A stretch of DNA of 32,276 nucleotides from CAZVVG01 sp964630615 (GCA_964630615.1 CAZVVG010000006.1:1-32276), one strand, 5' to 3'; shown: positions 1-8,431, numbered from the stretch's first letter. The notes: generated by a model from the sequence alone, not told the origin. Numbers and translations: made by a program.

Positions 1-426
1 GTCGTTCGAATAGACTCTTAAAATCTTACACCTTCTTAAAAAAGTGCAAGAAAAGGACTAATCGCAAAAAACTGCGATTTTATTTAAATCTAATTTTTCA
101 CGATTGTTATTTGCTGAACCTATTAATTTTTCAAGCTGCTGTTCATAACCGCAAGGGAGCAGGCCTTATCCAAGATTTTCCAGAAGACCAACTACTTTAA
201 GGTCATAAATAAAATGAACAAAAAACACACCTTCACACGCAATTGCTTACCCGCGAAGATGTATTTTTTCACCCGCATTTTAAACTATTTTAATCGCTTG
301 TTTCGGCTGAATTTTTTATTGTTAAATCATTATTTAAAGGAAGCTTCAAATTGCCTACCTATTTTAGCAAGTTTAAAACTTCTGTCAAGGGACGAAAAAA
401 ATTAAAAAAATATCTAATTTAAGGCT
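1..426. other. Left-edge region without a convincing gene
   Basis: I see no supportable intact gene here. A plus-strand frame of 63 codons at 214-405 has no ribosome binding site, no family resemblance and an unusual Phe/Leu/Asn-rich composition, so I do not call it. On the minus strand a start-less open frame of 36 codons (58-165) has a protein-like composition and could be the decayed 3' end of a gene. No family is recognisable. The stretch is AT-rich and holds one weak hairpin near its left end. Confidence 0.5.
60..86 (+). terminator. Weak hairpin followed by T-rich tract
   Basis: A 7-bp stem (60-66 with 73-79, AATCGCA/TGCGATT) and a 6-base loop are followed by a T-rich run. It could be a Rho-independent terminator for a plus-strand gene lying left of the window. 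The stem is short and no such gene is visible, so the call is tentative. Confidence 0.3.
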
Positions 427-600
427 TTATTCGCTGAAATTAGAATCGTCCATTTGAACTTCGGAGCTCTCGCTGGAAACTTCTTCTATTTTCGGTTCCC
501 CTGAAGCTGATTCCTGCGTTCCAGGTTCAGATGAAGAGTTCCAGGTTTGATCCTCCGGTTTTGAAGAAAACAAGTTCTTCAAAAAATCCATCACGCCCAT
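427..600 (-). CDS. Small acidic protein of unknown function (57 aa) after serS
   Basis: The frame opens with ATG at 600 and encodes 57 residues. It starts MGVMDFLKNLFSSK, a short amphipathic segment that could touch the membrane. The rest is a low-complexity tail rich in Ser, Glu and Asp with no Cys. It lies 26 bases downstream of the serS stop on the same strand, so it is probably the last gene of the lysS-serS transcript. There is no clear Shine-Dalgarno site, as for most genes here. I recognise no family. The coding call rests on the intact frame, the tight spacing and the biased composition. Confidence 0.5.
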   Translation of the reverse strand: MGVMDFLKNLFSSKPEDQTWNSSSEPGTQESASGEPKIEEVSSESSEVQMDDSNFSE

Positions 601-626
601 AGTTTTATAAAATTAAAAATTATTTC

Positions 627-1616
627 TTATTTTTTCCTGATTACACCCATTCCTTCCGGTAGATACTTTTTCAGCGCTTCGGGAATTTTAATACTTCCGT
701 CGGCTTGCTGATGATTTTCCACAAGCGCGATTAAAGCTCGAGAAACCGCGATCGCTGTTCCGTTAAGTAGGTGCAAGAATTCTTTGGTTTTGTCTTGACG
801 CTTCAATTTAATATTCAGCCGGCGGGCTTGATAAGTCGTCGTGTTCGAAGTGGAGGTAATCTCTCCCCAATCCTGGCGCGAAACCATCCAGGCTTCCAGA
901 TCATATTTGCGATAAGCGGGACCGCCTAAATCTCCGGAGCAAATATCCACAACCCGAAAAGGCACTTCCAACTCTCGAAAAATCTCCACTTCAATATCTT
1001 TCATTTCCGCGTGGATTTTTTCCGACTCTTCCGGCTTGGCGTAGGCAAACATTTCCACCTTGGTAAACTGATGCACCCGGTAAAGCCCGGCACTGTGCCG
1101 GCCGTAAGAACCAGCCTCCGTCCGATAGCAATGGGAAAGGGCAACGTATTTCAAGGGTAGCTTTTCCTTTGGAATAATTTCATCCATATGATACCCGCCC
1201 ATGGGAATTTCCGCCGTCCCGATTAAATTGAGGTCAGTATTTTCCACGCCGTAAATTTGGGTTTCTTCTCCCCGGGGGCTGTAACCGATTCCGGAAAGCA
1301 CTCTGTCTCTTGCCAGGTCGGGAGTGATAAAAGGCAGAAAGCCTTTTTTCCAAAGCTTTTCAAAAGCGAAATTAATCAATGCCTGTTCTAGAAAAACTGC
1401 TTCATTTTTCAAAAAATAAAACTTGGTTCCTGCCACCTTCGCTCCGCGCTCAAAATCAATGAGATCCAGTTTCTGCATCAGCTCTTCGTGACCCTTGGGA
1501 GAAAAAACGAATTTTGGAGATTCTCCGTGGCGTTCAATCTCCTGGTTCTGGCTTTCGTCTTTTCCCCGGGGAGAATCAGGATGCGTTAGGTTGGGAATTC
1601 GCCACCACCAAGACTT
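627..1616 (-). CDS. serS: Serine--tRNA ligase, N-terminus lost in assembly gap
   Basis: Class II aminoacyl-tRNA synthetase that charges tRNA-Ser (and tRNA-Sec where present) in the cytoplasm. The visible part starts at the usual junction between the coiled-coil arm and the catalytic core (IPNLTHPDSPRGKDESQN). It contains motif 2 (CYRTEAGSYGRHSAGLYRVH, with the class-typical arginine after Y) and motif 3 (GTAIAVSRALIALVENHQ), and ends with the typical PEALKKYLPEG segment. The N-terminal arm of about 100 residues that grips the long variable arm of tRNA-Ser must lie in the 100-N gap. It follows lysS on the same strand, probably co-transcribed, with the 57-residue gene 26 bases downstream. Identification is firm; the 5' end is missing. 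Confidence 0.96.
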   Translation of the reverse strand, partial: KSWWWRIPNLTHPDSPRGKDESQNQEIERHGESPKFVFSPKGHEELMQKLDLIDFERGAKVAGTKFYFLKNEAVFLEQALINFAFEKLWKKGFLPFITPDLARDRVLSGIGYSPRGEETQIYGVENTDLNLIGTAEIPMGGYHMDEIIPKEKLPLKYVALSHCYRTEAGSYGRHSAGLYRVHQFTKVEMFAYAKPEESEKIHAEMKDIEVEIFRELEVPFRVVDICSGDLGGPAYRKYDLEAWMVSRQDWGEITSTSNTTTYQARRLNIKLKRQDKTKEFLHLLNGTAIAVSRALIALVENHQQADGSIKIPEALKKYLPEGMGVIRKK

Positions 1617-1716
1617 NNNNNNNNNNNNNNNNNNNNNNNNNNNNNNNNNNNNNNNNNNNNNNNNNNNNNNNNNNNNNNNNNNNNNNNNNNNNNNNNNNNN
1701 NNNNNNNNNNNNNNNN
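1617..1716. other. Assembly gap (100 N) between lysS and serS
   Basis: Exactly 100 N, the usual placeholder for a scaffold gap of unknown size. The lysS 3' part (roughly 190 residues) and the serS 5' part (roughly 100-110 residues) are both missing. If the join is correct, the true gap should be near 0.9 kb. Confidence 0.97.
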
Positions 1717-2620
1717 CCCAATCTATTTCCCAGTCTTCGTATTTAGTTTTGGTTCCTCCGGTTATTTTACAAACTAGTTCTTTGAAAATTTTTTCCGTAA
1801 ACTCCATCCCCTTTTGCAAGTCCCAATAGGCTGCGTAGAATTCCAGATGGTCAAATTCTTGCAGGTGCTGACGGTCAATTCCCTCATTGCGAAAAACCCG
1901 ACCAATTTCAAAAACCTTTTCATAACCACCAACCAAAAGCCGCTTGAGTGCCAGCTCCAGGGAAATGCGCAAATAAAAATCCTGACTCAAGGCGTTGTGG
2001 TGAGTCAAGAAGGGTTCTGCCTCCGCTCCACCCGGCACCCTCTCTAAAACCGGAGTTTGCACCTCCAAGAATCCTTCTTGAACAAGAAGACTTCTTATGG
2101 TCTGCCAAAAAATATTTTTTTTCCTGAAAATTTCTCGGGTTTCGGGATTCAGCATAAGGTCCAAATAGCGTTTCCGCAAGAGTTTTTCCGGATCTTTCAG
2201 TCCGTAATATTCTGTTGGAATCGGACGAATATTTTTAGAAAGCATTTTCCAGTCAGACACAGACAAAGTTTTCTCTCCTTTTTGTGTTTGAAACAACCGG
2301 CCCTTGGCCTCAAGAAAATCGCCGATTTCAACATTTTTCACAAACAGTTTATACTTTTCTTCGGAAATATTTTTCCGGCTGAAAAAAAGCTGAATTTTTC
2401 CCGATTCGTCTTCAATGTGGACAAAAGTGGAACCGCCTAACGCTCTCAGTGATCTGATGCGTCCCGCTAAATAAATATCCTTACCCAGAAATTCTTCAAA
2501 TTTATCCAAAACTTCACCGTTCCTAAAATCTTTCCGGGATTTTTCCGGATAGGGGTCTAAGCCGGATTTTTTTATGTTTTCCAGCTTGGCCAGTTTAGTT
2601 TTTAATATATCTTCTCTCAT
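1717..2620 (-). CDS. lysS: Lysine--tRNA ligase (class II), C-terminus lost in assembly gap
   Basis: Charges tRNA-Lys with lysine. The first 301 residues are present. An N-terminal OB-fold anticodon-binding domain (about residues 45-145, IYLAGRIRSLRALGGSTFVHIED) is followed by the class II core with motif 1 (FLEVQTPVL) and motif 2 (VFEIGRVFRNEGIDRQHLQEF). Motif 3 and the C-terminal quarter fall in the gap. In motif 2 the common HNPEF is replaced by HLQEF. I start at ATG 2620; an in-frame TTG three codons upstream is less likely. A tRNA-Lys(UUU) gene lies at 11559-11632. The SpeD-like gene upstream ends with its own terminator, so lysS probably begins a transcript. Confidence 0.95.
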
Positions 2621-2645
2621 TTTTCTCAAGGTTAGCCGTGTTTAG

Positions 2646-2674
2646 ATTTTATCCTAAAAAAGGAAAAAATACAA
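2646..2674 (-). promoter_or_regulatory. Putative lysS promoter
   Basis: On the minus strand TTGTAT (2669-2674), a 17-base spacer and TAAAAT (2646-2651) resemble a sigma70 promoter. It lies between the terminator of the SpeD-like gene and the lysS start. Confidence 0.4.
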
Positions 2675-2683
2675 CTTCGCTCC

Positions 2684-2713
2684 AAAAAAAGAATGGTCCT
2701 TATTTGACCATTC
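2684..2713 (-). terminator. Rho-independent terminator of the SpeD-like gene
   Basis: On the minus strand an 8-bp stem (2706-2713 with 2691-2698, GAATGGTC/GACCATTC) is followed directly by seven T (complement of 2684-2690). It lies about 33 bases past the stop codon at 2746. Confidence 0.8.
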
Positions 2714-2745
2714 CTTGGATTTTTCTTGCTTTTTGCCTTGAACAT

Positions 2746-3156
2746 CTAAACCAAATCATTTAAGGGATATTTTGTTCCCCTTCGGATAAAATTTACCTCC
2801 AACTCTTGAAGGGAAAAAAGTTCTTTAGCGTAAGCGCAGATTAGTTCTCGGTCCATTCCGTTTTTACAAGTGTAGACGTCCAGACTGACAAATTTTCTTT
2901 TGGGAAAAGTGTGAATACTAAGATGGGATTCAGCAATCATCACGAAACCGGAATATCCTCCCGGGTCTTTCAAATCATTGCCCTCGAAGGATTTGAGCAC
3001 CGGCTTAATAATCTTACGCATGCCGGCTTTCTCAGGAAGTTCGTCTAGGAACTTCAAGACCGTTTCCTGATCATTGAGTTTTTCGGGATCACCGCCATAA
3101 CCATCAATGGTCAGGTGTTCTCCGAAATTGACAATCGGAGAATTCTTTTCCTCCAT
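2746..3156 (-). CDS. speD: SpeD-like pyruvoyl-dependent decarboxylase (S-adenosylmethionine decarboxylase family)
   Basis: Small self-cleaving enzyme of 136 residues, the size of prokaryotic AdoMet decarboxylase proenzymes. The processing site is clear: IAESHLSIHTFP, where the backbone would break between E76 and S77 and S77 becomes the pyruvoyl cofactor. The family's processing and catalytic residues are also present as H82 and C97 (DVYTC). Classic members make decarboxylated AdoMet for spermidine synthesis. Some homologues, including ones from Candidate Phyla Radiation bacteria, have been reported to act on arginine or ornithine instead, so the substrate is open. No spermidine synthase or other polyamine gene is visible in the window. 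It is flanked by its own promoter and terminator and is probably monocistronic. Family assignment is firm; substrate is not. Confidence 0.88.
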   Translation of the reverse strand: MEEKNSPIVNFGEHLTIDGYGGDPEKLNDQETVLKFLDELPEKAGMRKIIKPVLKSFEGNDLKDPGGYSGFVMIAESHLSIHTFPKRKFVSLDVYTCKNGMDRELICAYAKELFSLQELEVNFIRRGTKYPLNDLV

Positions 3157-3235
3157 TTTTTATTTTGCCAGGAATACGTTTGATTGGTTACAAAATTAAT
3201 TTCGCTTCCTGGATAAAAAATTAATTGTAAGTAAA

Positions 3236-3263
3236 ATTATAGGACTTCTGAAAATTTTTGCAA
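3236..3263 (-). promoter_or_regulatory. Putative promoter of the SpeD-like gene
   Basis: Minus strand TTGCAA (3258-3263), 16-base spacer, TATAAT (3236-3241). The -10 box is a perfect consensus. The predicted start gives a leader of roughly 70 bases before ATG 3156. Confidence 0.55.
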
Positions 3264-3333
3264 GAGCTTTGTCAGTTTTTCGTTTCGGTTTCCGAATAAA
3301 GCCAAGAAAGAAGAGTAAGTCAAGAACCAAATC

Positions 3334-3789
3334 CTAACTCACTTTTAAAATCTTATATTTAGTTTTTCCGGCCGGAGTTTCAATCTCCACCACCTCTCCC
3401 TTTTTTTTGCCCATAAAACCTTTCCCCATCGGTGATTCGTTGGAAATTTTCATCTCGCTAGGATTCGCTTCATTAGAACCCACAATCTGAAACTCCATTT
3501 CCTTACCGTTCCACTTTACCTTTATCCGGGATCCCATTTGAACCGAATCCGAACCCTTAGCGTAGGAGACTACCACGGATTCTTTGAGTAAAAATTCCAA
3601 CTCGGCGATTCGGGCTTCATTTTCCGACTGCTGCCTTTTGGCTTCGCTATATTCCGCATTTTCACTCAAATCGCCCTGCTCTTTAGCTTCTTTAATCGCG
3701 CTGGCGATTTTTTGACGCATTCTAATTCTCCGCTCTTCAAGCTCTTCTTCGATTTTCCTCAAACCTTCTTGGGTTAATAATCTAGCCAT
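3334..3789 (-). CDS. greA: Transcription elongation factor GreA
   Basis: Rescues backtracked RNA polymerase by stimulating cleavage of the nascent RNA through the secondary channel. The protein has 151 residues, close to the family's usual 155-160. The N-terminal antiparallel coiled coil covers about residues 5-75 with the acidic tip GDLSENAEYSEA (D40 and E43 are the likely Mg-coordinating pair). A C-terminal FKBP-like domain follows (about 80-151, ending in ETPAGKTKYKIL). It starts at ATG 3789, about 130 bases downstream of the mrdA stop, with its own promoter overlapping the end of mrdA. Confidence 0.96.
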   Translation of the reverse strand: MARLLTQEGLRKIEEELEERRIRMRQKIASAIKEAKEQGDLSENAEYSEAKRQQSENEARIAELEFLLKESVVVSYAKGSDSVQMGSRIKVKWNGKEMEFQIVGSNEANPSEMKISNESPMGKGFMGKKKGEVVEIETPAGKTKYKILKVS

Positions 3790-3887
3790 TTTTCTATTTT
3801 AAAATAATAAAAATTGATTTAATAAAAACTATCCTGGAAAGATAGATCTAGATTAAAAAATAAATTTTATCAATAATTACAAAGCTT

Positions 3888-3915
3888 ATTGTAACAAAAA
3901 AAAATGGATTGTCAA
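3888..3915 (-). promoter_or_regulatory. Putative greA promoter overlapping the region just past mrdA
   Basis: Minus strand TTGACA (3910-3915), 16-base spacer, TACAAT (3888-3893). The -35 box is perfect and lies immediately downstream of the mrdA stop codon, so greA can be transcribed apart from the mre operon. Confidence 0.6.
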
Positions 3916-3917
3916 CC

Positions 3918-5813
3918 TTATTTTCTTTCTTCAAAATACCATTTTAAAACCTCTTTAGTGACCGGTACGCAAAAGGAGCTACCCTCACCTCCGCCTTCTA
4001 AAAGAACGGCCAGGGCAATTTGGGGATCTTCAAAGGGAGCGAAGGAAATAAACCAGGCGTGAGTTTTTTCTTCCTTTCCAAATTGAGCGGTTCCGGTTTT
4101 TCCGGCCGAAGAAAAAGGCAGGTCATTGAGCTGTCGGCCCGTGCCCTCAGTCACGGTTTGACGCATTCCCTCACGGACCACTTGAATCGCTTCAGCAGGA
4201 GCAATATTTTCTCTCAAAATTTCCGGTGTTACAAATTTTTCCAGACCGCCTTCTTTTTTTATAGAATTCACTAAACGAGGAGAAAAAAGCGTTCCTCCAT
4301 TAGCCAGGGCAGCCGTGTAGTTCGCCAGCTGGAGTGGAGTGGTTGTTATAAATCCCTGCCCAATCGCCGCGTGATAAGTGTCACCTGTATACCATTTTTC
4401 CGACTTCTTCTCTATTTTCCATTCGGCATCCGGAATCAAGCCCTTCGCTTCTCCCGGCAGATCAATTCCGGTGGGAATGCCCAATCCGAAAAGATTAGCG
4501 TATTTTTTCATCTTTTCCATTCCCAAACCCTCCAAGGAACCAAAGCCTCCTCCTAAAGAGTAAAAGTAAACGTCGCAACTTTCCGCGATTGCCTTTTTCA
4601 AATCAACCGTTCCGTGAGCTTTCCAATCCCGAAATTTGAAGCTCCCCAAAGAAATCTCTCCGACACAATTAGTTGATTCCTCTGGCGAAACCGTCCCTTC
4701 GGAAATGGCCCCCACAGCCACAATCGGTTTAAAAGTTGAACCGGGAGGATATTCTCCCGCCACTACCCGATTGAAAAGCGGGAGGTCTTTATTTTCCATA
4801 AGTTGCTGGAAATCAGCGGAAGAAATTCCCTTGGCGAAAAGATTGTTATCATAGCTCGGAAGACTGACCAGGGCTAAAATTTTTCCGCTACGCGGATCCA
4901 GGGCGACTGCGGCCGCGGTTGTCGTCTGGCTTTTTTCCAAAATACTAGTCAGGCTATCATAGAGTTTTTTTTGCAATCCTTCGTCAATATTAAGAACCAA
5001 ATCGTTTCCCGAAAGAGGATTAACCACTCCCAGATTTTTCTTGATATTTCCCAAGGAATCGACTTCTACTTGATAAAGGCCATATATACCCCGTAATTCA
5101 TTTTCATATTTTTTTTCCAAACCCACTTTTCCGATATAATCGGTCATCAGATAGCCGGGATTTTGCTCCAACTCTTCTTTAGTTATTTTACCCTCGTAAC
5201 CAATTAAGTGAGAAAAAATCAGGCCGTTTTCGTAGTGGCGAATAGCCGTATTTTCCAAAAAAATTCCTGGCAAATTTTTTTTCTTTTCCGAAATAATAAG
5301 TGCCTGATCTTGAGTAACGTTTTCCTTAACCAGAATTGGATTGAGACTTTTCCGATTTAAATCTTCTATTTTTGCAAAGATTTTTTCTTCGTCTAATTCC
5401 AGAATCTGAGCCATAAGTGCAGCGATTCTTCTTCTTAAATCAAGCTCTTCTGGCAAATCACCTGGAACTAAGATGACATCCACGCTGGAAACATTACTCG
5501 CCAAGACATTGCCGAATTTATCCATAATTCTTCCCCGCGGAGCTTTGATTACCAAGGAGCGGATTCGGTTACCTTTGGAAATTTCCGCATACTCTCTACC
5601 CTTAATAATATCCAGGAAGAAAGTTCGGGCTAAAAGAAGAACCATTATCAACGCCAAAAAATACCAGAAAAAAGATAAACCTTTTCTTTTAATAGGGGTT
5701 TCCAGCGCTTCCCTTTTCTCTAACAATTCCAAGCTAGTCGGCTCGGATAAGATTGAATCTTCAATTTCAATCCCCCGACTCACTCTTCTCTGATTAAAAA
5801 ATTTCTCAAGCAT
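3918..5813 (-). CDS. mrdA: Penicillin-binding protein 2 (elongation transpeptidase)
   Basis: Class B penicillin-binding protein that cross-links peptidoglycan during lateral wall growth, working with RodA and MreBCD. It has 631 residues. A cytoplasmic N-terminus and one membrane anchor (about 46-69) are followed by the pedestal/dimerisation domain (about 90-260) and the transpeptidase domain. The active site is complete: S359-T-F-K362, S412-C-D414 (the SxD form usual for PBP2) and K572-T-G574. It is the last gene of mreB-mreC-mreD-mrdA, 6 bases after mreD. The position next to mreD and the SxD motif favour PBP2 over the divisome enzyme FtsI. RodA is not in the window. Confidence 0.95.
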   Translation of the reverse strand: MLEKFFNQRRVSRGIEIEDSILSEPTSLELLEKREALETPIKRKGLSFFWYFLALIMVLLLARTFFLDIIKGREYAEISKGNRIRSLVIKAPRGRIMDKFGNVLASNVSSVDVILVPGDLPEELDLRRRIAALMAQILELDEEKIFAKIEDLNRKSLNPILVKENVTQDQALIISEKKKNLPGIFLENTAIRHYENGLIFSHLIGYEGKITKEELEQNPGYLMTDYIGKVGLEKKYENELRGIYGLYQVEVDSLGNIKKNLGVVNPLSGNDLVLNIDEGLQKKLYDSLTSILEKSQTTTAAAVALDPRSGKILALVSLPSYDNNLFAKGISSADFQQLMENKDLPLFNRVVAGEYPPGSTFKPIVAVGAISEGTVSPEESTNCVGEISLGSFKFRDWKAHGTVDLKKAIAESCDVYFYSLGGGFGSLEGLGMEKMKKYANLFGLGIPTGIDLPGEAKGLIPDAEWKIEKKSEKWYTGDTYHAAIGQGFITTTPLQLANYTAALANGGTLFSPRLVNSIKKEGGLEKFVTPEILRENIAPAEAIQVVREGMRQTVTEGTGRQLNDLPFSSAGKTGTAQFGKEEKTHAWFISFAPFEDPQIALAVLLEGGGEGSSFCVPVTKEVLKWYFEERK

Positions 5814-5819
5814 AAAATT

Positions 5820-6344
5820 CTAAATTTTTATTTCCTCTTTTCGGGCGGAAAAAGCTTTTTCTAAATTTATCACAGGCCAGGCCAAAAGCAAAAAAAAGAT
5901 TCCGTTTAAAAAAGCAACCAGAAAAAAATTCTTTTCTAGGAAAACGGAAAAATTAAAGGGATTGCCCAAAAAAAATCTTTCCAAAATTCCTAAGACAATT
6001 CTATTAAAAAAAGTTCCCAGGATAATCAGCCCAAAGGTCAGATAAATTTTTCGGGACTCTTTCATTAAAAATAATTTTCTCACGAGAAAATCAACAAAAG
6101 AAGCGGTGAGCAGAAAAGAAAAAGCGTTTTTCCCCAAGGGGCTTAAGGTGGCCAGATCCAGAATCAGGCCCGCTACCAAAACCCAGACTATTTTTTTCCG
6201 GAGGCCAAAATAGGCCACCCAAAAGATCACCAAAATTAAAACCAATTCCGGAACCAAGCCTAGAGGCAAGATTTTCCCAAAAAAGGAAAGCTGCGCTACC
6301 GCTAAGAAAAAAATTAAAAAAAAATTTATGGCTCCGTAAAGCAT
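5820..6344 (-). CDS. mreD: Rod shape-determining protein MreD
   Basis: Polytopic membrane protein of the elongasome. It has 174 residues, about five hydrophobic segments and few polar residues apart from short basic loops (LRKKIVW, KESRK). Such proteins diverge quickly, and the call leans on size, topology and the place between mreC and mrdA. It starts 9 bases after the mreC stop and ends 6 bases before mrdA. The C-terminal tail after the last helix is short and charged (EKAFSARKEEIKI). Confidence 0.88.
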   Translation of the reverse strand: MLYGAINFFLIFFLAVAQLSFFGKILPLGLVPELVLILVIFWVAYFGLRKKIVWVLVAGLILDLATLSPLGKNAFSFLLTASFVDFLVRKLFLMKESRKIYLTFGLIILGTFFNRIVLGILERFFLGNPFNFSVFLEKNFFLVAFLNGIFFLLLAWPVINLEKAFSARKEEIKI

Positions 6345-6353
6345 AAAAAGGGA

Positions 6354-7160
6354 TTAATTTTTTATAACGAAGACTACTTCTAAATTAGAATATTTCACCG
6401 GGGGAGAAATCAATGCTTGTTTAAAAATCTTGTCCAGCGAAGGACGGATTTCTTGAATTCTTCCAACCAGGAGCCCCTTGGGAAAATTCCCGCCTAAACC
6501 CGAAGTGACCACTAAATCTCCCGCCTTAAGATCGTCCTCCTGGGAAACCATTTCCATTAAAAGCCCTAGACCAAATTCCCCCCTTACCACCCCCTTGGCC
6601 TGAGTTTCCACGTCTCGAACGTTTACCACACTTCCCGTGTCCGTCAAAAGCGAAACCTTGGAGCTTTCTCGGAAAACCTCATCTACTTTCCCGACGAGAA
6701 TTCCCTGAGCAACAATCACCGGCATTCCCGCTTTCAAACCAGCATTTTCTCCCTTGTCAATCATAATCCAACTGCTCAATCTTTGCGGATTTTCCCCAAT
6801 TACCAAGCTACCTTCTAAATTAAATTTTTCTTTTTCCCGGAGACCAGCTTGCTCACGCAGAACCCTATTTTCCCGTCGGGCTTCCTCCAATTCCGCTAAT
6901 TCGGAAAGCAACTGATTGTTTTCTTTAATTAGCTTTTTATTTTCTTCCTTAACCTGAGAAATGGATTTCCAAAAAGAAAGGGATTCTCCCGTCCAGTTGC
7001 CCAAATCAGAGAAGACTTTTTGCAAAGGCCAGGCCAGACGGAAAAAAAGTCGTTCCAAAGGATCGCTGGCTTTCTGAAACTTCAAGGAAATTAAAAAAAA
7101 GCCCAGAACCAAAATCAAAATTCCAGGAATAATTTTGCGAAAAAAAGATTTTTTTTCCAT
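6354..7160 (-). CDS. mreC: Rod shape-determining protein MreC
   Basis: Bitopic scaffold protein that links MreB to PBP2 and activates the elongasome. It has 268 residues. A basic N-terminus (MEKKSFFRK) and one transmembrane helix (about 9-25) are followed by a long coiled coil (about 68-110, rich in KEENKKLIKENNQLLSELAEL) and the two-lobed beta domain with the family pattern VIVAQGILVGKVDEV and DLVVTSGLGGNFPKGLLVGRI. It lies 55 bases downstream of mreB and 9 bases ahead of mreD. Confidence 0.95.
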   Translation of the reverse strand: MEKKSFFRKIIPGILILVLGFFLISLKFQKASDPLERLFFRLAWPLQKVFSDLGNWTGESLSFWKSISQVKEENKKLIKENNQLLSELAELEEARRENRVLREQAGLREKEKFNLEGSLVIGENPQRLSSWIMIDKGENAGLKAGMPVIVAQGILVGKVDEVFRESSKVSLLTDTGSVVNVRDVETQAKGVVRGEFGLGLLMEMVSQEDDLKAGDLVVTSGLGGNFPKGLLVGRIQEIRPSLDKIFKQALISPPVKYSNLEVVFVIKN

Positions 7161-7215
7161 ATTTTTTTTAAAACCAAGAATTCTGAATCTTGATTAATAA
7201 GCCCTTGGTCTTTTT

Positions 7216-8298
7216 TTAAATAAAGGATTTTTCGTGCTGATTCTCTACCAAGATTTCCCGGAGCGACTCAATGTCTTCCAGGACAATTCCTGTCCCTCGA
7301 ACAACCGCCGTCAACGGATCCTCCATCATCCTAACCGGCATTCCAGTTTCATCCGCCACCAAAGAATCCATATTTCGAATCAAACTTCCTCCTCCAGCTA
7401 AAATTATCCCTCTTTGCATAATATCCGAGAGCAATTCTGGCGGCGTTTCTTCAATGGTTGTTTTAATGTTATTGACGATAGCCTTAATGGAGCGGGAAAG
7501 AGCCTCTCGAATATTTTCATCATTCACCAAAACTTCCTTGGGCAGACCGGTAATAATATCCCGGCCGCGGATCGGCATTTGCATTTTTTCTTTTAGGGGG
7601 TGGGCGCTGCCAATCCCGATTTTCACGTCCTCCGCCGTTTTTTCCCCGACCAAAAGATTAAACTCATTCCGGCAGTAACGAATTATGTCTTCGTTCATTT
7701 CGTCTCCCGCCACCCGCAAATTTTTTGAAGCCACCACTCCTCCCAAAGAAATAACCGCGATATCCGTGGTCCCACCTCCGATATCCACAATCATATTGCC
7801 CGCCGGATTTTGAACCGGCAGTCGGGCCCCGATGGCCGCCGCCATAGGCTCGTCAATTAGATAGGCTTCCCGAGCTCCGGCATTGATCACCGCGTCAATC
7901 ACCGCTCTTTTCTCCACTTCGGTTATATCCGAAGGGATTCCCACCAAAACCCGAGGACGGGGCGCCAGAGAAAAACCTTCCCGGTGAACCTTGTGAATAA
8001 AGTATTTTAACATCTGCTCCGTCACTTCAAAATCGCTCACCACGCCGTCCACCAAAGGACGGGTGGCCACAATGTGCCCCGGCGTTTTGCCCACCATTTT
8101 TTTCGCCTCTTTTCCGATGGCTAAAATTTGCCCGGTTTTTTTATTCATCGCCACCACTGAAGGCTCGTTAATCACAATCCCCCGACCTTTAACGTAAACC
8201 AAGGTGTTAGCCGTTCCCAGATCAATCCCCACATCCTGGGAAAACTTTCGGAAAAATTTTCCCTTCCAATTCCTAAAAAATGAATTTATTTTGCGCAT
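7216..8298 (-). CDS. mreB: Rod shape-determining protein MreB (bacterial actin)
   Basis: Actin-like filament protein that orients wall synthesis on the inner membrane face. It has 360 residues, slightly longer than usual because of a basic/aromatic N-terminal stretch (MRKINSFFRNWKGKFFRKF) that resembles a membrane-binding amphipathic helix. The nucleotide-binding motifs are in order: phosphate 1 (DVGIDLGTANTLVYVKGRG, from about residue 22), phosphate 2 (MIVDIGGGTTDIAVISLGG) and the adenosine loop (GIILAGGGSLIRNM). First gene of the mre operon, with a promoter about 140 bases upstream. Confidence 0.97.
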   Translation of the reverse strand: MRKINSFFRNWKGKFFRKFSQDVGIDLGTANTLVYVKGRGIVINEPSVVAMNKKTGQILAIGKEAKKMVGKTPGHIVATRPLVDGVVSDFEVTEQMLKYFIHKVHREGFSLAPRPRVLVGIPSDITEVEKRAVIDAVINAGAREAYLIDEPMAAAIGARLPVQNPAGNMIVDIGGGTTDIAVISLGGVVASKNLRVAGDEMNEDIIRYCRNEFNLLVGEKTAEDVKIGIGSAHPLKEKMQMPIRGRDIITGLPKEVLVNDENIREALSRSIKAIVNNIKTTIEETPPELLSDIMQRGIILAGGGSLIRNMDSLVADETGMPVRMMEDPLTAVVRGTGIVLEDIESLREILVENQHEKSFI

Positions 8299-8431
8299 TG
8301 AATTATTTTGTCAGCAAACAAAAGACAAAACATTTTTAAATGCCAGTCTTTCTCAATTGATTTATTTTTATTTTAACAATTTTTGAAAAAAGCTTTTTTT
8401 AAGGGAAACTTTTTTCTTTTTCGCTTAATTT

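Noticed and set aside
1..20. GTTCGAAT resembling a tRNA or tmRNA T loop at the window start
   Set aside because: The closing G-C pair is absent, the stem does not extend to five pairs on either strand, and no acceptor or anticodon arm is found nearby.
214..405. Plus-strand 63-codon frame
   Set aside because: No ribosome binding site, no recognisable family, hydrophobic/Asn-rich chance-like composition in an AT-rich non-coding stretch.
1586..1721. Apparent extension of lysS and serS frames across the 100-N gap
   Set aside because: Frames run through N only because N carries no stop; the two genes do not truly overlap.
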